Shown here piece by piece: positions 1 to 8,700 of a DNA stretch of 22,261 bases. Position 1 is the stretch's first letter, and every line of letters begins with the position of its first letter. The DNA is taken from the NCBI GenBank assembly GCA_946624335.1, contig CAMOSA010000017.1, positions 1-22,261 on the forward strand, read 5' to 3'. The notes beneath the pieces are model-generated. The model was not told where the DNA came from and did not search any database. It worked only from the letters and a program-made list of their open reading frames with translations. The translations under genes were made by a program, and so were the position numbers. This stretch comes from an uncultured Prevotellaceae bacterium. GTDB taxonomy: Bacteria > Bacteroidota > Bacteroidia > Bacteroidales > Bacteroidaceae.

Positions 1-83
1 AAATAATTAGTGTGCTGTGCTTCGCTGGCACTTACTGACCCTTTATGAACTTAAACCCAGATCGGTCATCAATCTAACAGTTC

Positions 84-121
84 AAAAAGGTCGGAATCCT
101 CGCTTGGATTCCGACCTTTTT
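84..121. terminator. Bidirectional Rho-independent terminator
   Basis: An 11-bp perfect stem (GGTCGGAATCC at 89-99 with GGATTCCGACC at 106-116) closes a 6-nt loop TCGCTT. It is preceded by five A and followed by five T, so it can terminate transcription in either direction. The gene it serves on the + strand lies before position 1. Positions 1-83 contain no recognisable coding region. Confidence 0.85.
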
Positions 122-171
122 GTGGTATGGGGTAAAAAGTTTTAGCGGACACCAATAGTTATCAACAAATA

Positions 172-207
172 ATCAGGGGGCTGTGTCTGCGGACACAGCC
201 CCCTGAT
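172..207 (-). terminator. Terminator hairpin downstream of gdhA
   Basis: A perfect 16-bp stem (ATCAGGGGGCTGTGTC at 172-187 with its complement at 192-207) has a TGCG tetraloop. It starts 30 nt after the gdhA stop codon on the minus strand. The sequence that follows on that strand is moderately T-rich (TTATTTGTT), so it is likely the intrinsic terminator or a 3'-end stabilising hairpin of the gdhA mRNA. Confidence 0.75.
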
Positions 208-236
208 GGGTTTATTGTTAAAGGGTTCTGGCGGCA

Positions 237-1577
237 TCAGACGATGCCTTGGGCCATCATGGCCTTGGCAACCTTCATGAAGCCGGCGACGTTGGCGCCC
301 TTGACGTAGTTGACGTATCCGTCGGGCTCGGTGCCGTACTTGACGCAGTTCTCATGGATGTTCTCCATGATCCAGAGGAGCTTGTTGTCGACCTCCTCGG
401 CGCTCCAGCTGAGACGCTCGCTGTTCTGAGACATCTCGAGGCCACTGACGCTGACGCCACCGGCATTGCTAGCCTTACCGGGCGAGTAGAGGATCTTGGC
501 GTCCTGGAACACCTTGATGGCTCCGGGCGTGGAGGGCATGTTGGCACCCTCGGCCACGGCGATGCAGCCGTTGGCCACGAGGGCCTTGGCAGCTTCCTCG
601 TTGAGCTCGTTCTGCGTGGCGCAGGGGCAGGCGATGTCGGCCTTCTCAAACCAGGGCTTGGCGCCGTCGCCGACGTACTTGGCCGAGGGGTACTGCTCGA
701 CATACTCGCGGATGCGGCCGCGGTAGACGTTCTTCAGCTCCATGATGTAGTCGAGCTTCTCGCGGTCGATGCCGTCGGGGTCGTAGATGTAGCCGTCGCT
801 GTCGCTCATGGTCATGACCTTGCCGCCGAGCTGGAGGACCTTCTCGGCGCAGTACTGAGCCACGTTGCCAGCACCCGAGATGAGGACTTTCTTACCCTCG
901 ATGGTGTCGCCCTTGGTGCGCAGCATGGCACGGAGGAAATAGACATTGCCGTAGCCTGTGGCCTCGGGACGGATCAGCGAACCGCCGAACTCCAGGCCCT
1001 TGCCGGTCAGCACGCCGCTGAACTCACGCGTCAGCTTCTTGTACATACCGAACATATAGCCTACCTCACGTCCGCCAACGCCGATATCGCCGGCGGGCAC
1101 GTCGACGTCGGGGCCGATATGACGGGTGAGCTCGAGCATGAAGGCCTGGCAGAAGCGCATGACCTCAGCGTTGGACTTGCCGCGGGGCGAGAAGTCGGAG
1201 CCTCCCTTGCCGCCGCCCATAGGCAGCGTGGTGAGCGCGTTCTTGAAAGTCTGCTCGAAGGCCAGGAACTTGAGGATGCCCAAGTTCACGCTCTGGTGGA
1301 AACGGATACCACCCTTGTAGGGGCCAATGGCGTTGTTGTGCTGCACACGATAGCCCATATTGGTGCGGATATTGCCCTTGTCGTCGGTCCACGTGACGCG
1401 GAACTGGTACACGCGATCAGGGATGCAGAGGCGTTCGATGAGGTTGACCTTGTCGAACTCGGGGTGCTTGTTGTACTCTTCTTCGATGGTGCCGAGCACC
1501 TCTTCGACAGCCTGATGATACTCCGGTTCACCGGGGAAACGGCGCTTCAGGTCTTCCAAGACTAATTTTGCGTCCAT
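237..1577 (-). CDS. gdhA: NADP-type glutamate dehydrogenase
   Basis: The enzyme interconverts 2-oxoglutarate plus ammonium and L-glutamate in the cytoplasm, and in gut Bacteroidota is a main route of ammonium assimilation. The 446-residue length is normal for the hexameric 50-kDa class. Visible signatures are the substrate-binding stretch PYKGGIRFH (87-94), the glycine-rich PMGGGKGG motif with the catalytic lysine near 124, Lys112 in FKNALT, the catalytic aspartate in VPAGDIGVGGRE (Asp164), and a Rossmann loop GAGNVA (235-240). The segment SDSDG (258-262) after the second strand fits NADP(H) preference, but that is inference. The ATG at 1577 follows an AT-rich leader without a Shine-Dalgarno sequence, and a -7 box lies about 50 nt upstream. 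The gene is monocistronic, divergent from the GHL10 gene and closed by a strong hairpin. Confidence 0.97.
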   Translation of the reverse strand: MDAKLVLEDLKRRFPGEPEYHQAVEEVLGTIEEEYNKHPEFDKVNLIERLCIPDRVYQFRVTWTDDKGNIRTNMGYRVQHNNAIGPYKGGIRFHQSVNLGILKFLAFEQTFKNALTTLPMGGGKGGSDFSPRGKSNAEVMRFCQAFMLELTRHIGPDVDVPAGDIGVGGREVGYMFGMYKKLTREFSGVLTGKGLEFGGSLIRPEATGYGNVYFLRAMLRTKGDTIEGKKVLISGAGNVAQYCAEKVLQLGGKVMTMSDSDGYIYDPDGIDREKLDYIMELKNVYRGRIREYVEQYPSAKYVGDGAKPWFEKADIACPCATQNELNEEAAKALVANGCIAVAEGANMPSTPGAIKVFQDAKILYSPGKASNAGGVSVSGLEMSQNSERLSWSAEEVDNKLLWIMENIHENCVKYGTEPDGYVNYVKGANVAGFMKVAKAMMAQGIV

Positions 1578-1626
1578 AATTGTGTTGTTTGGGGGTTGAT
1601 GATTAAGTTATCACTGAATTCGGGGG

Positions 1627-1634
1627 CAAAGTTA
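1627..1634 (-). promoter_or_regulatory. -7 promoter box of gdhA
   Basis: CAAAGTTA on the + strand reads TAACTTTG on the minus strand, a match to the Bacteroidota -7 consensus TAnnTTTG. It lies about 50 nt upstream of the gdhA start. No convincing -33 TTTG box is seen at the expected spacing. Confidence 0.55.
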
Positions 1635-1795
1635 AGCAAATTATCACAAACTACATGCATTTTCTTAAAGAAAGTTTAGCAAAAGTGGCAAAATACTTGC
1701 GATTTGTCAATTTTTCAGGCCTTGAGAGGGCAAAAGGTATAGCTTCGGAAATGATAAAAAAACTAAATGCATCACGGAAAGTCACAAATAATGCT

Positions 1796-1803
1796 TATCT
1801 TTG
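1796..1803 (+). promoter_or_regulatory. -7 promoter box of the GHL10 gene
   Basis: TATCTTTG matches TAnnTTTG and lies 22 nt upstream of the ATG at 1826, giving a very short untranslated leader. The 248-bp divergent gap (1578-1825) otherwise holds only AT-rich promoter sequence. No -33 box is evident. Confidence 0.6.
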
Positions 1804-1825
1804 TGGCCAAAAGTAAGCTTACGGC

Positions 1826-3679
1826 ATGAAATCTTCACCTTATTATATATTTCTGTTTCTACTCTTCGTACTGCCCCTGCGGTTGAGGGCAGACCATGGC
1901 GCGCTGCCTCAGAGCGGCTCAGCGGTTATCTTCAGCGGTTCGCAGGCGCCGAAGCGCGAGACGCGTGCCGTGTGGCTGACCACGCTGAACGGCCTGGACT
2001 GGCCCCGCACGAAAGCCACGTCGGCCGACGGGCGTCAGCGGCAGCAGCAGGAGCTGTGCCGCATACTCGACCAGCTGAAGGCCGTGAACATCAACACGAT
2101 GCTGCTGCAGGTGCGCGTGCGCGGCAGCGTTATCTATCCCTCGGCCATCGAGCCGTGGGACGTGGCACTGACGGGGTCCTTCGACCAGTCGCCAGGCTAC
2201 GACCCGCTGGCCTTCGCCATCGACGAGGCGCACCGGAGGGGCATGGAGCTGCACGCCTGGTTCGTCGCCATACCCTGCTTCAAGCAAGCCGTAGCCCGAC
2301 AGATGGGCAGGAAGAGCGTGCTCAGGACACACCCTGAGCTCTGCGTGAAGCACAATGATATGTACTACCTGGACCCGGGTCTGCCCGGCACGGCCGACTA
2401 TCTGGTGGCGCTCTGCCGCGAGATCGTCAGCCGCTATGACGTCGACGGGATTCACTTCGACTATATCCGCTACCCAGAGGGGGCGGCTAAGTTCGACGAT
2501 GCCGCATCGTACAAGCGCTATGGCGGCGGCCGTACGAAAGCCGTCTGGCGCCGGGAGAACATGACGCGTATCGTCAGGCGCATCTACGAGGACGTACACG
2601 CGCTGAAGCCCTGGGTGCGCGTCAGCAGTTCGCCCGTAGGCAAATATGCCGACCTGAGCCGCTACAGCTCACGGGGCTGGAACGCCCGCGATGCGGTGCA
2701 CCAGGATGCCGAGGGATGGCTGCAGAGCGGTTGCCACGACATTCTATTCCCCATGATGTACTTCGACGGCGACCACTTCTACCCCTTCGCTGCCGACTGG
2801 CAGGAGCAGAGCGCCGGACGTCAGGTGGCACCGGGGCTGGGCATCTACTTCCTGCATCCTCAGGAGAAGGACTGGTCGCTCGACGTGATACGCCGGCAGC
2901 TGTACTACCTACGTGCCCAGGGTCTGAACGGCCAGGCCTACTTCCGCTCGCGCTTCCTCACGGACGACACCAAGGGGCTCTACACGTTTCTCCACGACGA
3001 CTTCTACGCTTTCCCGGCGTTGACGCCAGCCTGCACATGGCTCGACGATGAAGCGCCGAGCGCTCCGTCAGGCTTCGCCCTGAACCTCGTCGACGACCGC
3101 ACGGAGGAACTGTCGTGGCAGCCTGCACGTGACAACGGCGGCGGAGGCCTGCGATACAATGTCTACGCCTCACGCGAGTGGCCCGTCGACGTCAGCCAGG
3201 CCAAGCACCTCGTAGCCACGGCCCTCAACGAGCCTTGTTTCCGCTACAACCGCCTGGCCGCCGTCGGCTACTACTTCGCCGTCACTGCCATGGACCGCTG
3301 CGGCAACGAGAGCGAAGCCGCACAGACGACGGACCACACACGAGGGCAAGCCGTGCAGAAGCTGAGACTCAACAGCGAGGGACACGTGATAGGCTTCGCC
3401 GACGGCCACACCCTCTACAGCCAGCCGGACAAGCGCCTCGTCATGCCCGAGCAGGACAAGAAGAAGAAGGTGAAGACGAAGGACACGCACACCCGCAACA
3501 GCAAGGAGGCCGATACGTCCAAGGCCCAAGAGAAAGCCAGGACGAGCACAAGAAGCACGAAAAGCTCAACGACCGTGAAGGACACGAAGAGCGCCTCATC
3601 CGAGACAACAAACGCCAAGACAAGCAAGAAGCGGTCTGGGCGGAAATGGATCTACACGGAGCCACTAAAGAAACGTTGA
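1826..3679 (+). CDS. GHL10-type (DUF187) glycoside hydrolase-like protein with basic tail
   Basis: A 617-residue exported protein. Residues 1-22 form a signal peptide. Residues 42-400 are a GHL10 (PF02638) TIM-barrel: RETRAVWLTTLNGLDWP (44-60), LLQVRVRG (93-100) and the hallmark DGIHFDYIRYP (207-217), whose acidic residues are expected in the active site. Residues 410-505 look like a fibronectin-III-like beta-sandwich. Residues 540-606 are a Lys/Ser/Thr-rich, presumably disordered segment. Characterised relatives include E. coli DigH, which cleaves denuded peptidoglycan glycan strands, so a cell-wall role is plausible, but the substrate here is unknown. The stop overlaps the next gene's start (TGATG), implying translational coupling. 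The start at 1826 is preferred because it lies just after the promoter box and opens directly on the signal peptide. Confidence 0.88.
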   Translation: MKSSPYYIFLFLLFVLPLRLRADHGALPQSGSAVIFSGSQAPKRETRAVWLTTLNGLDWPRTKATSADGRQRQQQELCRILDQLKAVNINTMLLQVRVRGSVIYPSAIEPWDVALTGSFDQSPGYDPLAFAIDEAHRRGMELHAWFVAIPCFKQAVARQMGRKSVLRTHPELCVKHNDMYYLDPGLPGTADYLVALCREIVSRYDVDGIHFDYIRYPEGAAKFDDAASYKRYGGGRTKAVWRRENMTRIVRRIYEDVHALKPWVRVSSSPVGKYADLSRYSSRGWNARDAVHQDAEGWLQSGCHDILFPMMYFDGDHFYPFAADWQEQSAGRQVAPGLGIYFLHPQEKDWSLDVIRRQLYYLRAQGLNGQAYFRSRFLTDDTKGLYTFLHDDFYAFPALTPACTWLDDEAPSAPSGFALNLVDDRTEELSWQPARDNGGGGLRYNVYASREWPVDVSQAKHLVATALNEPCFRYNRLAAVGYYFAVTAMDRCGNESEAAQTTDHTRGQAVQKLRLNSEGHVIGFADGHTLYSQPDKRLVMPEQDKKKKVKTKDTHTRNSKEADTSKAQEKARTSTRSTKSSTTVKDTKSASSETTNAKTSKKRSGRKWIYTEPLKKR

Positions 3680-4092
3680 TGCACGATGAGACGATTTGTC
3701 GTGCCCCCCTCTCCGGCTGCCGAGTGGTCGCACTGCTCCTCGTCAGCTGCTGCGCCCTCACGCTGCGGGCACAAATCGTCAGGGACAGCGCCATCATCCA
3801 GGTGCAGAGCCATATCCCGGACAGCCTGCCGGGCCGCAATATCGTCTCACGCCACTTGAACTGGGTGCAACGCACTTTCCTCCGCCCCTTCCTCGGCGCG
3901 GAGAAGAAGCGCTACCCGTATAAGTACCCGCCCGTGATGGCCGTCGGTCGATTCGGCGTCATGCACTACTTCCACCGCTGCTACGTCGGTCTAAACATGA
4001 GATACAACGACATCACTGTCGGCCAGGCTGATGAGCTGCAGCTGAAGATAAACAAGTGGAACCTGTCACTCTTCTTCGGCGTAAGGATCTGA
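3679..4092 (+). CDS. Small exported protein of unknown function, coupled to the GHL10 gene
   Basis: A 137-residue protein starting at the ATG that overlaps the preceding TGA (TGATG). The same frame is open back to 3178, but that region is coding in another frame. Residues 12-32 form a hydrophobic signal peptide ending near LRAQ. The mature part includes a basic, aromatic segment (FLRPFLGAEKKRYPYKYPP) and ends in alternating hydrophobic strands with a terminal Ile (LSLFFGVRI), which resembles the last strand of an outer-membrane beta-barrel or an export-associated end. No family is recognised. Coupling to the GHL10 gene suggests a joint envelope role, by inference only. Confidence 0.72.
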   Translation: MHDETICRAPLSGCRVVALLLVSCCALTLRAQIVRDSAIIQVQSHIPDSLPGRNIVSRHLNWVQRTFLRPFLGAEKKRYPYKYPPVMAVGRFGVMHYFHRCYVGLNMRYNDITVGQADELQLKINKWNLSLFFGVRI

Positions 4093-4120
4093 GCCCACTC
4101 ACCCTGACTCCCATCAAATA

Positions 4121-4149
4121 AACCCCAACCGGTCAGTCCGGTTGGGGTC
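4121..4149. terminator. Terminator between convergent genes
   Basis: A perfect 10-bp stem CCCCAACCGG (4123-4132) pairs with CCGGTTGGGG (4138-4147) around the loop TCAGT. It lies between the convergent stop codons at 4092 and 4171. On the minus strand it is followed by TTTATTTGATG, and on the + strand by a weaker TCGTTATG. It probably ends both the + strand pair and the minus-strand polysaccharide operon. Confidence 0.75.
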
Positions 4150-4170
4150 GTTATGATAGCTGTTTCTGAT

Positions 4171-5790
4171 TCACTTCCCGACCTTCACCCAGTCCACGTC
4201 CAACCATCCCCGGTCGTGATGCTTGCCATCGCTTTGTGCGGTGAAGCCAAACTTGGCCCCTATCCATTTGCCCACACGCATCGTGAAGGGCTGTCCGACG
4301 CTGCGATAGCGACGGCCGTCGGTGCTGTAGGCCAGGCGGCAGATGCCGTCGTTGACGCTCATGCGAAGAAAGATGTCGAGGTGTATGGCCGGTGAATAGG
4401 GTATGGTGTCGCATGCCGTCGGCTGCAGCTCGGCCAGTATGTCGACCTGCTCTGCCCCACCCTCGTCAGCACGGCAGCAGGTGCGCTGCTCAAGACGGAA
4501 GAGGCCGCCCTGTCGTTCTACGGCCAGCATCGTGTAGTCACGCCCCATCATGACGAGGCCTCCCCACTGTCCGTCGTCCTTAGCCGAGAAGCGTACCTTA
4601 GCCGTCGCGGTGAAGCGCGGTGCCGGTGTCTTCTGCAACAGCAGATTGGGAGCGTCCCAGAGGCTGACCCGCTGAGGGAACGTGTACAGACGGTAGCAGC
4701 CGTAGGCCGTAGGCATACCATAGCGCTGGTCGTAGTTGGCGTGCCACTGCCATTGCAGGCCAAGCTGTCCGGCGTCGAAGTCGTCGGACTCCTGAGGATT
4801 CACCACCACGCCCGATGCCGAGCGCGGCTTGCGGTAACGGGCATAAGGCTCACCATTGTTGCCCATGACGGGCCATCCCGACGACCAGTCGACGGGCTGC
4901 AGGTAGACCACGCGCCCATAGGCACCGCGGTCGTTGAAGTGCAGGAACCAGTCCTCGCCCTGTGGCGTATGGATCCATCCGCCCTGATGGGGCCCGTTGA
5001 TGTCGGTAGTCCCCTGCTGCATCACGCGCCGCCACTCGTAGGGGCCGTAGGGCGATCGTGAGCGCATGGCCAGCTGCCAGCCCATCTCGACGCCTCCCGC
5101 CGGACAAAGTATCCAATAGTAACCGTCGCGACGATAGAACTTAGGGCCTTCGGTCGTATGATTGACCTGACCGCCGTCGAAGACGATGCGGGGATGTCCG
5201 ATGGCACGGCAGCCGTCGGGGCTCAGCTCGCGCACCGTCAGCACCGAGTTGAAGCCGACGCGGCTGGCAGCCCAGGCGTTGACGAGATAGCACCGCCCAT
5301 CGTCGTCCCACAGCGGACACGGATCAATCATACCAGTGCCAGCCACGACACAGACAGGCTTAGACCACTCGCCGGCGGGATCGATGCTCTTGACCATGAA
5401 GATGCCCTGGTCAGGATCGCCCCAATAGATATATAAGGTGTCGGCATGGCAGCGTATCGAGGGTGCCCAGACGCCCTTGCCATGAGCGGGGGCATCGAAC
5501 ATCTCGTGTGGCAGCAGCTCGGGCAGGGCGTGCCCCACGATGCGCCAGTTCACCAAGTCACGCGAATGAAGGATGGGCAACCCCGGCACACAGTTGAACG
5601 AGGAAGCCGTGAGGTAGTAGTCATCGCCCACGGCACACACGTCAGGGTCGCTGTAGTCAGCATAGAGCACGGGATTGGTATAGGTCCCATCGCCGTTGTC
5701 GGGTGACCACACGGCCGAAGGCTGCTGTGGCAGCGCCGTCGATGCCACGACCGCCAGCGCAGCTGCCGCTATGAGCTTCAGTCTTGCCAT
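4171..5790 (-). CDS. GH43 glycoside hydrolase (beta-xylosidase/arabinofuranosidase-like)
   Basis: A secreted 539-residue enzyme with a signal peptide at 1-22. The five-bladed propeller of GH43 spans about 36-320, with the three expected acidic residues: Asp48 in YADYSDPD (base), Asp156 in GMIDPCP (pKa modulator) and Glu214 in TTEGPKFY (general acid). Residues 335-538 are a beta-sandwich of the GH43 C-terminal type found in xylosidase and arabinofuranosidase subfamilies. It is the last gene of the minus-strand operon, starting 10 nt after the PL38-like gene ends, so it likely removes xylose or arabinose side units from the same glycan. The exact subfamily and linkage cannot be read from the sequence. 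Confidence 0.9.
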   Translation of the reverse strand: MARLKLIAAAALAVVASTALPQQPSAVWSPDNGDGTYTNPVLYADYSDPDVCAVGDDYYLTASSFNCVPGLPILHSRDLVNWRIVGHALPELLPHEMFDAPAHGKGVWAPSIRCHADTLYIYWGDPDQGIFMVKSIDPAGEWSKPVCVVAGTGMIDPCPLWDDDGRCYLVNAWAASRVGFNSVLTVRELSPDGCRAIGHPRIVFDGGQVNHTTEGPKFYRRDGYYWILCPAGGVEMGWQLAMRSRSPYGPYEWRRVMQQGTTDINGPHQGGWIHTPQGEDWFLHFNDRGAYGRVVYLQPVDWSSGWPVMGNNGEPYARYRKPRSASGVVVNPQESDDFDAGQLGLQWQWHANYDQRYGMPTAYGCYRLYTFPQRVSLWDAPNLLLQKTPAPRFTATAKVRFSAKDDGQWGGLVMMGRDYTMLAVERQGGLFRLEQRTCCRADEGGAEQVDILAELQPTACDTIPYSPAIHLDIFLRMSVNDGICRLAYSTDGRRYRSVGQPFTMRVGKWIGAKFGFTAQSDGKHHDRGWLDVDWVKVGK

Positions 5791-5800
5791 ATTCTCATGT

Positions 5801-8575
5801 TTACTTCACAATCAGCTTCTTGCCATTAACGATATAGACGCCCTTCGCAGGTTGGCTCATGCGCTGTCCGCTCAAGCTGTAGACAGCGTCAGCGCCGACC
5901 GACCGTAGCGGCATGATGTGCCGGAGGCCGTCGCCGCCGCCCACGGCAATCAGTTCGAAGGGGAAGTCGGCGAGCTTCGTTGAGGCGGTGAGGTCCAAGA
6001 GGCCTTCGTCATCCAGGTCCCAGTACTTGCGAGCAGCGGAGGTGCCTGTGGACAGCGCGACACGCTCAGAACCCATGGCACGGTCGATGAAGAAGGGGAA
6101 GTAGGCCGAGACGGCTGTCTTGCCGACGGTGGAGAGCAGAAGACTCTCGCCCGAGGCGTCGTTGCCTAAGCTGTACTTCGGCGTCGCATTGGCCTCGAGA
6201 GTCCACAGCTGCGACGCGGCGCCATCAGTGAACATCTCGGGAGTGAGCGGTCCCTCGGTGGCCGCCCACCGTGGCGCCTCGAACGTCACCGACTGGTTCT
6301 TGCCATTGGCGGTCATATAGGTGTCGGTGGCGATATGCCGGAGCACGTAGCTTCCGGCCTGAATGGCGGCTGACTCGGTGTTGCGAACGAAGACGTCGAA
6401 GGTGTAGCTATACTCGGTGCCGCGCAGCGTGAAGGTGGCGGTGTAGGAGGTCGAGGTCTGAGGGGCGTCGATGGTCAGTTCAGCACCCGTCGAGCCATCG
6501 CTCCATGCGACGTTGGCCGGTCGTACGGCAGTAGGCAAGGTCAGCCCCAGCGTGACCGGCGTGCCGGGATCGACAACAGCCGTCGTGCCGGCCGTGGTGA
6601 CGGAGCCTGTCGTGACGTAAGCCATTGCGGGGATCATCCTGAGCTGGAAGGTCTGCGTCGATATGGCTCCTCCCTGACTCTTGAACTCCACTGTGTATTC
6701 CACGTCGGCGGTGACGGCCTTCGTGATTGATTCTGTCGTGGCGCCAGTGTTCCATTTATAGGTGCCCCAACCCATCGTCGGGCGTGCTGTCAGTGTGACA
6801 CTCTTGCCGTAGAGGACGTCCATCGTCGTTGTCTCGACGGCCTCGCTGCCCGCCACGGTGATGGTCGGCGTGAGCACGTCGGGTCGGCAGTCGCCCGCCG
6901 CAGCGATGCTGAAGCACTGCTGGCTCTCGACGCCGTTGGCGTTGGTATAAGTGACGCGATAGATGAAGCTGCGATCTGTGCTGACGGTGATCTCACGCGA
7001 TGTCTCACCGGTGTTCCACTGCCATTGTCCCGTGTCCTCCTCGCCGTCAGGCAGCTGCGGCATCAGCGTCAGCGTCTGTCCGGCCGGCACGGTGGTGTTG
7101 TTGTTGATCGCGTAGGTATTGACCAATCCGCCCAGCTCGCTGTGGTCGATGAGCTTGCCGCTGACGAGTCCACGTGTGCGTTCCTGTGCCAGACTGGGTA
7201 TGAGGTTCGTTGTCAGGGAGCCGCTATATTCCATGCGTGGCTTGAGCTCTGTCGGTACGCGGTCGGCAGGGCACAGCTGTGGTTCGCGAGTGTTCATCAA
7301 CACGGAGTAGCCCAGGTGGTCGTAGCCACCGCTGGTGCCACCCTGTCCGCCCTCGTCAATGCCCATATTCTGGTAGGATTTCTCGGAGAAGGGCATCTGT
7401 ACGCCCTTCACGCCCTCGTAAATACCGATGACCGAACCCCAGTAGGGTCGCATCTGGGCGCCGAGCGCCGGCCCTGTCATGAGCCACGACCGTCCGTCGG
7501 AGTAGTAGTATCCGCCCTCGGCCCGATGGTAGTTGACCCAAGGCAGGTTGGCCACGCTCTGCGTCTGTGCAGCCACATATTCGATGCCAGCCGCGAGGCG
7601 GTGGTCCATGTAGGCGAAGAGGTCGTCGCCCTGGCTCCATCCGACCTTTGCCATGTCGATGGCCAGGCCGAGTGCCATGGCCGAGTGGCCGGTGTCACGC
7701 CCGCTCTCATTCATCTGTCCCAACACGCCATAGGCTGCCGTCTCGAGGTCAGAAGGGTAGGTCGTCACGACCAGATTACCCAGGAATTCGGCCAGTCCGT
7801 CATTGAGGATGGGGTCGGCATTGCGTGGGTCACGGAAAGTGCCACACATATCGTATTTGAAATAGGACATTCCCTGATTATACAGGAAGACATCGTCACA
7901 GAGTATGCCGATCATGGCTACGCATAGGGTGTTGCAGAGCCCCCAGTTGGACCAATAATGGCCTGGCGCCTGCCACCATCTGCCGCTGTTCTCCCACGTG
8001 CCGTTGCGACCTCTGAGGAAGCCGATGGCCTTAGGGTACCAGACGCGCAGCATCCATGCCTGGAAGGTCTCGAAGTCCTCGCGGCTCCACCCTTCGTAGT
8101 CGCGCATCAACTCGGCAGCCTGTGCGAACTGGTAGCCATAGAGTCCGATGGCCAAGGCATAGTTGGAGTCGCCGCTGACGTCGCGCGTCGTGTTGGCCCA
8201 CTGCATGAGTATGCGCACGGCTGCTTTAGCGTTAGCCTCCGTGCCGTCGATTTTCCACCGCAAGGCATTCTGGTAAGCCATCGTTGCACCGCGGCAGGCG
8301 TTGATATAGTTCTCGCCTGATCCGCCACCGCGCACGATGACCTCGACGGGATAGGTCTGTACTGACGACTGCGCATAGGCTGCCGTCTTCAGTTTGTTGT
8401 ACGCTTGTGTGACCTTCGTATTGCCGTCAGCCAGTTGCTGCTTGACGCGGTCGAAGTCTGCCTGCGTGTGCAGTCCGCCAGGGTGAACGAAGCCACGATT
8501 GGAGTCGTAGTCACCAGTCTGTGCGGCAACCGCCAAAGATGTGGCCATAGCCACCAGAAAGAGAATTTTTCTCAT
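5801..8575 (-). CDS. Secreted alginate-lyase-fold polysaccharide lyase (PL38-like) with Ig-like repeats
   Basis: A 924-residue protein with a signal peptide (1-18). Residues 28-400 are an alginate-lyase-type alpha/alpha-toroid domain: the entry motif GFVHPGGLHT (28-37), NWGLCN (210-215, candidate catalytic Asn), and QMNESGRDTGHSAMALG (287-303, candidate catalytic His297). These resemble PL38, which includes glucuronan-active lyases, but PL assignment is inference. Residues about 500-740 hold repeated Ig-like strands, each containing a W-x-T-G-x-(S/T) motif. Residues 755-890 may be another beta-rich carbohydrate-binding region. The end (DAVYSLSGQR ... GVYIVNGKK) is the short C-terminal motif common in secreted Prevotella proteins. 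It is third in an operon with GH88 and a second lyase, fitting eliminative cleavage of a uronan. Confidence 0.85.
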   Translation of the reverse strand: MRKILFLVAMATSLAVAAQTGDYDSNRGFVHPGGLHTQADFDRVKQQLADGNTKVTQAYNKLKTAAYAQSSVQTYPVEVIVRGGGSGENYINACRGATMAYQNALRWKIDGTEANAKAAVRILMQWANTTRDVSGDSNYALAIGLYGYQFAQAAELMRDYEGWSREDFETFQAWMLRVWYPKAIGFLRGRNGTWENSGRWWQAPGHYWSNWGLCNTLCVAMIGILCDDVFLYNQGMSYFKYDMCGTFRDPRNADPILNDGLAEFLGNLVVTTYPSDLETAAYGVLGQMNESGRDTGHSAMALGLAIDMAKVGWSQGDDLFAYMDHRLAAGIEYVAAQTQSVANLPWVNYHRAEGGYYYSDGRSWLMTGPALGAQMRPYWGSVIGIYEGVKGVQMPFSEKSYQNMGIDEGGQGGTSGGYDHLGYSVLMNTREPQLCPADRVPTELKPRMEYSGSLTTNLIPSLAQERTRGLVSGKLIDHSELGGLVNTYAINNNTTVPAGQTLTLMPQLPDGEEDTGQWQWNTGETSREITVSTDRSFIYRVTYTNANGVESQQCFSIAAAGDCRPDVLTPTITVAGSEAVETTTMDVLYGKSVTLTARPTMGWGTYKWNTGATTESITKAVTADVEYTVEFKSQGGAISTQTFQLRMIPAMAYVTTGSVTTAGTTAVVDPGTPVTLGLTLPTAVRPANVAWSDGSTGAELTIDAPQTSTSYTATFTLRGTEYSYTFDVFVRNTESAAIQAGSYVLRHIATDTYMTANGKNQSVTFEAPRWAATEGPLTPEMFTDGAASQLWTLEANATPKYSLGNDASGESLLLSTVGKTAVSAYFPFFIDRAMGSERVALSTGTSAARKYWDLDDEGLLDLTASTKLADFPFELIAVGGGDGLRHIMPLRSVGADAVYSLSGQRMSQPAKGVYIVNGKKLIVK

Positions 8576-8695
8576 CTTTATAGTTGTTAATGAATCCTTT
8601 CAATCAATCAGCCCTTCAACATTACCGCTCGAGCTCTGCTCGCTTCGCCCTGCGAAGAACCTCTCAACCTCTCAACGTCTCAACCTCTCAACGCT
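8576..8695. other. Operon spacer with small hairpin
   Basis: This 120-bp gap separates the two lyase genes on the minus strand. It contains a 6-bp hairpin, CTTCGC (8643-8648) with GCGAAG (8652-8657), and most of an octamer array described separately. No TAnnTTTG box is visible on the minus strand, so the two genes are probably co-transcribed. Confidence 0.5.
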
Positions 8696-8700
8696 TCAAC
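8661..8700 (-). repeat. Five-unit octamer tandem array at a stop codon
   Basis: Five 8-bp units (CTCTCAAC x3, GTCTCAAC, GCTTCAAC on the + strand). On the sense (minus) strand each unit reads GTTGARNN and contains TGA. The first sense unit contains the actual TGA stop of the 945-residue protein. Because the unit length is not a multiple of three, TGA recurs in every frame. Confidence 0.85.

Noticed and set aside
1..83. Possible RNA gene or end of an upstream gene
   Set aside because: No tRNA fold, rRNA similarity or coding frame could be recognised; only the following terminator is supported.
249..1565. 438-residue open frame antisense to gdhA
   Set aside because: It mirrors the gdhA coding frame, has a composition typical of antisense shadows in GC-rich DNA, and shows no family motif.
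3178..3678. N-terminal extension of the small exported protein to 304 residues
   Set aside because: That part overlaps the GHL10 gene in another frame and gives a low-complexity sequence. The ATG at 3679 opens on a signal peptide and overlaps the stop in the usual TGATG way.
7025..7927. 300-residue open frame antisense to the PL38-like gene
   Set aside because: No signature, no promoter, and the opposite strand encodes a well-supported enzyme.
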